Position numbers and translations under genes: made by a program. Shown in pieces: positions 57,489 to 64,000 of a DNA stretch of 64,000 nt. The DNA is taken from positions 11,919,427 to 11,983,426 of the forward strand of contig JANJXV010000024.1 of NCBI GenBank assembly GCA_024803745.1, written 5' to 3'. The notes beneath the pieces were generated by a model. That model had not been told where the DNA came from and ran no database searches. It saw only the letters and a program-made list of their open reading frames with translations. The stretch comes from Megascapheus bottae. Taxonomy: Eukaryota; Chordata; Mammalia; Rodentia; Geomyidae. Within the stretch, counting starts at the first letter, position 1. Every line of letters starts with the position of its first letter.

Positions 57489-57521
<33 letters not shown>
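57437..57521 (+). repeat. Two (TG)n runs around a TA/CA palindrome
   Basis: (TG)n, then a central block built on TATACACATACATATGTACA, then (TG)n again. The centre is self-complementary. Confidence 0.92.
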
Positions 57522-57523
<2 letters not shown>

Positions 57524-57837
57524 TTTTTTTTTCCTTTCCAGGCAAGAAGCTTGTTTGAAGCCATTCCAGTTCAGAAAAAATCAGTATAATCACAGAATAT
57601 ACCCGAACATCACTCCATATCTGGACTGCTGAATAACACCCTGAATAAGAGATTTTAGTCTCTGCAAATAATCCTGGACAGGAAGCAATCCTAGGACAGG
57701 AAGGAAGACCCCACATAAGGACCACTTCTAAAGTGGGTCAACCTTGGGCAAAGGGAAATTTCGAAATCTCTCCTGTGGCCTTGAGAGAATTCTCACCCTG
57801 GATTTAAAATACCAGTTAGACATGAGTTGAAAGCAGA

Positions 57838-57965
57838 AGTTGAGATGGTAATATAGGCCTGTGATTTCAGCACTTGGGAGACTGAGGCAGAAGGATTCCA
57901 AGTTTTAAATCCAGCCTGGGTTACCTAGAGACATTGTTTCACACAACAGAAAAATGCAAGCCAGA
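57838..57965 (+). repeat. B1-like SINE
   Basis: 'aggcctgtgatttcagcacttgggagactgaggcagaaggattcc' is a clear B1 monomer without a Geo half. Confidence 0.85.
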
Positions 57966-57969
57966 GTTG

Positions 57970-58600
57970 AGTATCACCTGAGACAAGGTGAAATACAGAC
58001 CCATCTAAGAATCCTGCCATGCAACGATGATGTGGCTTCCAAAGGTACACGAGAACCGCTCTTTCCACCACAATCAGCACACACTCATCGTCACTTCATA
58101 AACCATGGGTAAGCAGGGAACGTCCTAACTTGGTCAGCTGGAGAGCTGAGACTACGGGTTCTAGGGGTCAGTAGTCAAATTTGGCCCCCACTGTCTTAAG
58201 TAAATAAAGGCCAAATGCATGTAAAGTGGATCTCTGGAGCCTCCGGGTTCTGTTCTTTTAATTTCTAGTTGGAAAATAGCTTTTCAAAAGCAAAAGGTAA
58301 GTAAGGATAGCCATGTTCTGAATAAGCTCACTTTAGTCAGTGATGGAGTGCACACATTAGTGGTTACCATGAATTAAATCTGGTAACATCACGGCTACCT
58401 TAGTTTGTCTAAGTACACTCCGTGATGCTGGCACAATGACCCAAGTGCCCCATCATTCACTAACACGACTATATTTCAAAGAAATAATCACATGCTCTCA
58501 TGTTGAAATAGTTTTCATTTCCACGTCGGCTGAAACAAATTCCTTGACACAGTTATCTGTAGGAGTTGTACACGTTGATACACAGCAGATACTAAGAATC
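57970..58600. other. Non-repetitive intergenic DNA
   Basis: Nothing recognisable was seen. Confidence 0.35.
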
Positions 58601-58605
58601 TGCTG

Positions 58606-58812
58606 TGAGCTGGGCACCCATGGCTTCTACCTCTAATCCTCGCTACTCAGGAGGCTGAGATCTGAGGGTAGTGATTAGAAGCCAGCCCAGGCAGAAAAGT
58701 CTGTGAGATTCTTATCTCCAATAAGCTACTCAGAAAAAAACTGGAAGTGGCATTGTGGCTCAAGTGGTAGAGCACTAGCCTTGAGCACAAAAAAGCTCAG
58801 GACAACGTCCAG
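58606..58812 (+). repeat. 7SL-like/Geo SINE
   Basis: Nearly complete. It is cut off after 'ctcaggacaacgtccagg' without an A-tail. Confidence 0.9.
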
Positions 58813-58814
58813 GT

Positions 58815-60000
58815 AGGTAAAAGTCATTCTGGCACAATCTTAATAAAGTGTTTTTCTTCCCCACACGTACATCTAGTGTAGACATGTTGCTGGGATATGA
58901 GAATAATATTCAGCATTCCCTTGTTACAATGCTGCTAAGTAACTCTGAAATTAATACCTGTCCTTCTGACCTCTCTAAAGGGTCTAAAAGTTTTTATGGC
59001 CTCCCCATCTGTCTCTAAGCCAAACAAGGACATCTGGAACACTTGTTGATTTCCCAAGACACTGTCATGAAATCACACCATCCCTAGAGCTCAGCAATGA
59101 TTCTGTGAAAGTGTCCTCAGTGCATTGACTTGGACTGAAGAGCCAAGCACTTGCGAAAGAAGTTCCCAATTTTTTTTTTGCCTACTAAGTTCTGTTTCTA
59201 TCTTTCCTTTTCTTTCTTTTTTTTTCATTCATCAAATATTTATTCCATATCCACTGTGTGCCTAGGTCAGAACTAGGTACTGTCTCTTTCAAGGCAAACA
59301 AGGGAATCCCTCTCATGGAAAGACATTCAAACTGTGGAGACAAATATTTTCAGATAGTGCTGAGTGCCAGGAAGTAGATAAATGGGAAGAGAATTCAGTA
59401 AGTGTAGGACAGAAAGAGGAGGTGAAAACTGAGCCTGAGAAGTCAGAGAGTCCTCATGCAAGAGCTGACAGCTCACTGGAGATAAAGGCGACAAGCAAAA
59501 AAGATCCCAGAGAAAAGTGCTCCAGGCACAAGAAAGAGACATGAAGCTTCTGAGGTAGACAAAAGAACTGAAGGCAAACTATGTGGCCAGCAAAGAACAC
59601 AGAACCACAGATAAATGAGGCAAGAGAGGGGGTAGGGCTTGAAGGCCTAGTACAATGCTTGTCATGATTCTAGTGAATTGAGAAGTTAGCTTTAAGCTGG
59701 GCTAAGGTAGAGGACACTGAGGTAGAGTTACTAAGGATTCTGTACCTATGTAGGGGCCAGATAGCTGCTTTCTAACATGACTTCTACTAACTCCATACCT
59801 CCTACCACAAGTATGCAGCTGGGATATTCAGTCCTAAGCTCGGGGAATTATGTTTATCCTCACAGGTTTTCATTCTTCAGACTCGGTCCATTTCCTCAGG
59901 CCATCAGAACCTGTGGACCTCAATACCTCAAATACTCACCACTTCCCTCTCCAGCTTTTCTTTAGAAGAGAAGGAATATGCACATGGATAAGAACGAACT
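58815..60000. other. Non-repetitive intergenic DNA
   Basis: No exon was recognised. A T-rich stretch lies at 59168-59225. Confidence 0.35.
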
Positions 60001-60002
60001 AG

Positions 60003-60235
60003 AAGCCAGGCATGGTGGCTCACACCTGTAATCCTAGCTACTCAGGAAGCTGAGATCTGAGAATCAAGATGCTAAGCCAGCCCAGGTACTAAGAGATTCT
60101 TATCTCCAATTAACCACCAGAAAACCAAAAGTGGTACTGTGGCTCAAGGGGTGGGGCAGTGGTCTTGAGTTGAAGAGCTCAAGGACAATGCGTAGGCCCA
60201 GAGTTCAAGTCCCACAACTGACAAAAAAAAAAAAA
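60003..60235 (+). repeat. 7SL-like/Geo SINE
   Basis: A complete dimer with an A17 tail. AGAAC/GAAC..TAGAA strings (59992 and 60240, 'aagaacgaactagaa' and 'aagaatgaactagaa') form an imperfect 15-base target-site duplication. Confidence 0.93.
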
Positions 60236-60239
60236 AAAA

Positions 60240-60700
60240 GAATGAACTAGAAAACAGAGCTGACAGCTGAAAAAGCACTAGAAAAAAATGTTTAAACTAA
60301 GCCCTGAAGAGAGCCCAACAGGGTGGGGACACTCTTCACCTCAGCCCCTCGTCTCCAAGTCCTAGGACTCAGAGTGCCAAGGGAGGAAGGCAGGCCCGCA
60401 GTGGTCAGGACCTACAGCAACTCCACGCTGCTTTCTCATTAGCCTTTAGGCCCTACGCTGCAGACAGTTATCAGCTGCTGCTCTGTGCCAGGCACACTGC
60501 CCTCAACTGTTTTCAAGTTCAATGTCTCCTGCCCATAGAGATCAAGTTAGTAAGCATTTTCTCTACTCCAACTTTGTGAACTCCTGCAGTACATAGAACT
60601 ATGTAGTTGAGTTAGTTATGAATGTTAAAAGGGCTCATTTAAAAGGTTCTTAGCTGGGGCAAGAGACCTTGAATTCAAACCTCAGTTCCGCAAAAAGAAA
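60240..60700. other. Short gap between the last SINE and the RBM28 3' end
   Basis: Non-repetitive except for a Geo-like 3' tail fragment at about 60645-60705. Confidence 0.4.
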
Positions 60701-60709
60701 AAAAAGTTT

Positions 60710-61101
60710 ATAAATAATGAAAAGGATTTATTAGAAATTAGTCTATTATTCAAAAGGCCACATAATTTTTCATTTAGAAGACACTTAATATACATTTTAA
60801 GAAGTCAGAATGCATTTTACACTTATTTCTACTGGAGAAGCAGAGTAAAAATTGGCAACAATCTTATGCACAATTTCACACACTAATCTGGCTAATATGC
60901 AAGATTTTTCTAGATATGTCTTTGTGGCTAATCAACCACAAACCAAGGAGAGACCAGAGTTCAGATGTAGACAGCCACAAAGCCTCCAGAAGAGAGGGTG
61001 CATCTGGGACCTTCCTTCTCTCAGTGAGACACGGCGGTGGGCTAATGTCAGGAGGAAGTGCGAAGTGTTCCCCGGGCTTCCTACCCAGTCTTCTAATATC
61101 A
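60710..61101 (-). other. RBM28: RBM28 3' untranslated region
   Basis: It runs from the stop codon on the minus strand to an estimated cleavage site just past the AATAAA read at 60732-60727. About 390 bases. A longer form cannot be excluded. Confidence 0.6.
60727..60732 (-). terminator. RBM28: RBM28 polyadenylation signal
   Basis: AATAAA on the minus strand (TTTATT on the plus). It is followed downstream on the minus strand by a T-rich stretch. Confidence 0.6.
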
Positions 61102-62920
<1,819 letters not shown>

Positions 62921-63212
62921 CTGAAAAAAAAAAAACAAGGAATTGCCACTTGGTTTCTGTATGAATCTTTAAAAATACTTAGCAGAAGAACTTATGTGAG
63001 CTTGGTGAAAGAAGGGAACATTCTCTCCCCACCCTTGGAGACTTCAGAAAAGTAAATGGAAAGTAAGCAATCCACAAGCCCTGCCAGCATAACAGACAGT
63101 TATTGTGGAGAACAAAGAACTCACCTTCCCATAACAGAAATAGAGAGAGAGCACTCACCCATTATGAAGGTTGTAACACACATGGGAAGGCATACCAGGA
63201 AAAAGCAACAGA

Positions 63213-63432
63213 GAGCCAGGGTGCCCGGTGGCCTGTAATCCTAGCTACACAGGAGGCTGAGATCTGAGGATCAAGGTTCAATGCCAGCCCGGGTATAAAA
63301 GGACCTTAGACTCATATCTCCAATTAACCTCTAGAAAATGGGAAGTGGGGCTTGGGTCAAGGGTAGGGTGGTAGCCTTGAGCTGAAGAGCTCAGGGACAG
63401 CACCCAGGCCAAGTTGAAGCCCCATGACCCAC

Positions 63433-63464
<32 letters not shown>
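63213..63464 (+). repeat. 7SL-like/Geo SINE with long poly-A
   Basis: Same Geo variant as at 16576 ('gggcttgggtcaagggtagggtgg'), with a tail of about 32 A. GCAACAGAG flanks both sides (63205 and 63466), indicating a target-site duplication and a fairly young insert. Confidence 0.93.
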
Positions 63465-63466
<2 letters not shown>

Positions 63467-63592
63467 CAACAGAGGAAATGACTGAAGTAATAACATTAGT
63501 CTTAAGGAATTGAGAGTAATGAATGAAAATCCCTGGGCAGAAGCACAACTGAAGAGAAGCTTAAATACATCCTTCAAAAATAAATTGGGGGA

Positions 63593-63800
63593 GGGGGGCG
63601 CCAAGGGCATAGCCTAGTGGTATAGTGCTCACCTAGCATGCATAAAGCCCTAGGTTCGATTCCTTAGTACCACATACTCAGAAAAAGCCAGACTGGTGCA
63701 GTAGCTCAAGTGGCAGAATACTAGCCTTGAGCAAAGTGTACAAGGACAGTGCCCAGGCCCTGAGTTCAAGCCTCAGAACTGGCAAGCAAAACAAAAAATA
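63593..63800 (+). repeat. IDL-Geo SINE
   Basis: A perfect box B string (aGGTTCGATTCC) is near 63652. The tail passes into AAAT repeats. Confidence 0.92.
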
Positions 63801-63819
63801 AATAAATAAATAAATTGGG

Positions 63820-64000
63820 GCTGGGCACAGTGGCTGAATCCTGTAATCCTAGCTACTCAGGAAGCTAAGATCTGAGGATCATGGTTCAAAGCCAGCCCAA
63901 GTACTTAAGTCCCTGAGACTTTTATCTCCAATTAACTACCAGAAAATCGGAAGTGGAGCTGTGGCTCAAGTGGCAGAGTGCTAGCCTTGCGCTGAAGAGC
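63820..64000 (+). repeat. 7SL-like/Geo SINE, cut by the window edge
   Basis: Clean head and left half. The Geo half is incomplete at the edge. Confidence 0.92.

Larger units (their letters stand above)
62921..64000 (-). other. RBM28: RBM28 intron, continuing beyond the window
   Basis: No further RBM28 exon was recognised up to the right edge. The stretch carries three SINEs. Confidence 0.7.

Overview
This is nuclear DNA from a rodent, very probably of the superfamily Geomyoidea (kangaroo rats, pocket mice, pocket gophers). That call rests on about fifty SINE copies. One family pairs a tRNA-Ala/ID-like left half with a characteristic right half, which matches the published IDL-Geo SINE of Geomyoidea as I remember it. 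A second family joins the same right half to a 7SL/Alu-like left half. The species cannot be fixed from sequence alone.

There are two protein-coding genes, arranged tail to tail. LEP (leptin) is on the plus strand. A CpG-island promoter holds a C/EBP-type site, GC boxes and a TATA box at 1857-1864. A short non-coding exon 1 ends at 1914. Intron 1 is 8.5 kb. Coding exon 2 is 10434-10605, intron 2 is 1.2 kb, and exon 3 starts at 11831 with the stop codon at 12185-12187 and a 3'UTR running to about 14.7 kb. The encoded preprotein is intact at 166 residues. The last three coding exons of RBM28, a nucleolar RNA-binding protein, lie on the minus strand at 62664-62920, 61927-62026 and 61102-61236; the rest of that gene is beyond the right edge. 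LEP next to an inverted RBM28 matches the mammalian gene order on human chromosome 7q32.

The roughly 46 kb between the genes is mostly transposon debris. It holds one nearly full-length but dead L1 (44028-50009), many 3' L1 fragments from at least two subfamilies, SINEs every 1-2 kb, and large microsatellites, many of which grow out of SINE tails. Non-repetitive islands occur at about 15.3-16.5, 20.3-23.5, 25.6-26.9, 35.0-37.2, 54.2-60.0 and 60.2-61.1 kb. I found no gene in them. A GC-rich, promoter-like CpG island with no recognisable gene lies at about 27.1-28.45 kb.

The points most worth following up are four. A single-base state at the exon-3 acceptor leaves leptin only its Gln49-less form. 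Two CTCF-like motifs stand in tandem about 0.7 kb upstream of the LEP TATA box, and a third in convergent orientation stands beside the orphan CpG island. The second SINE family combines a 7SL-like head with a Geo tail. A perfect nuclear-receptor-style inverted repeat sits in the intergenic region. No CRISPR array, bacterial-type system, tRNA gene or endogenous retrovirus was seen.
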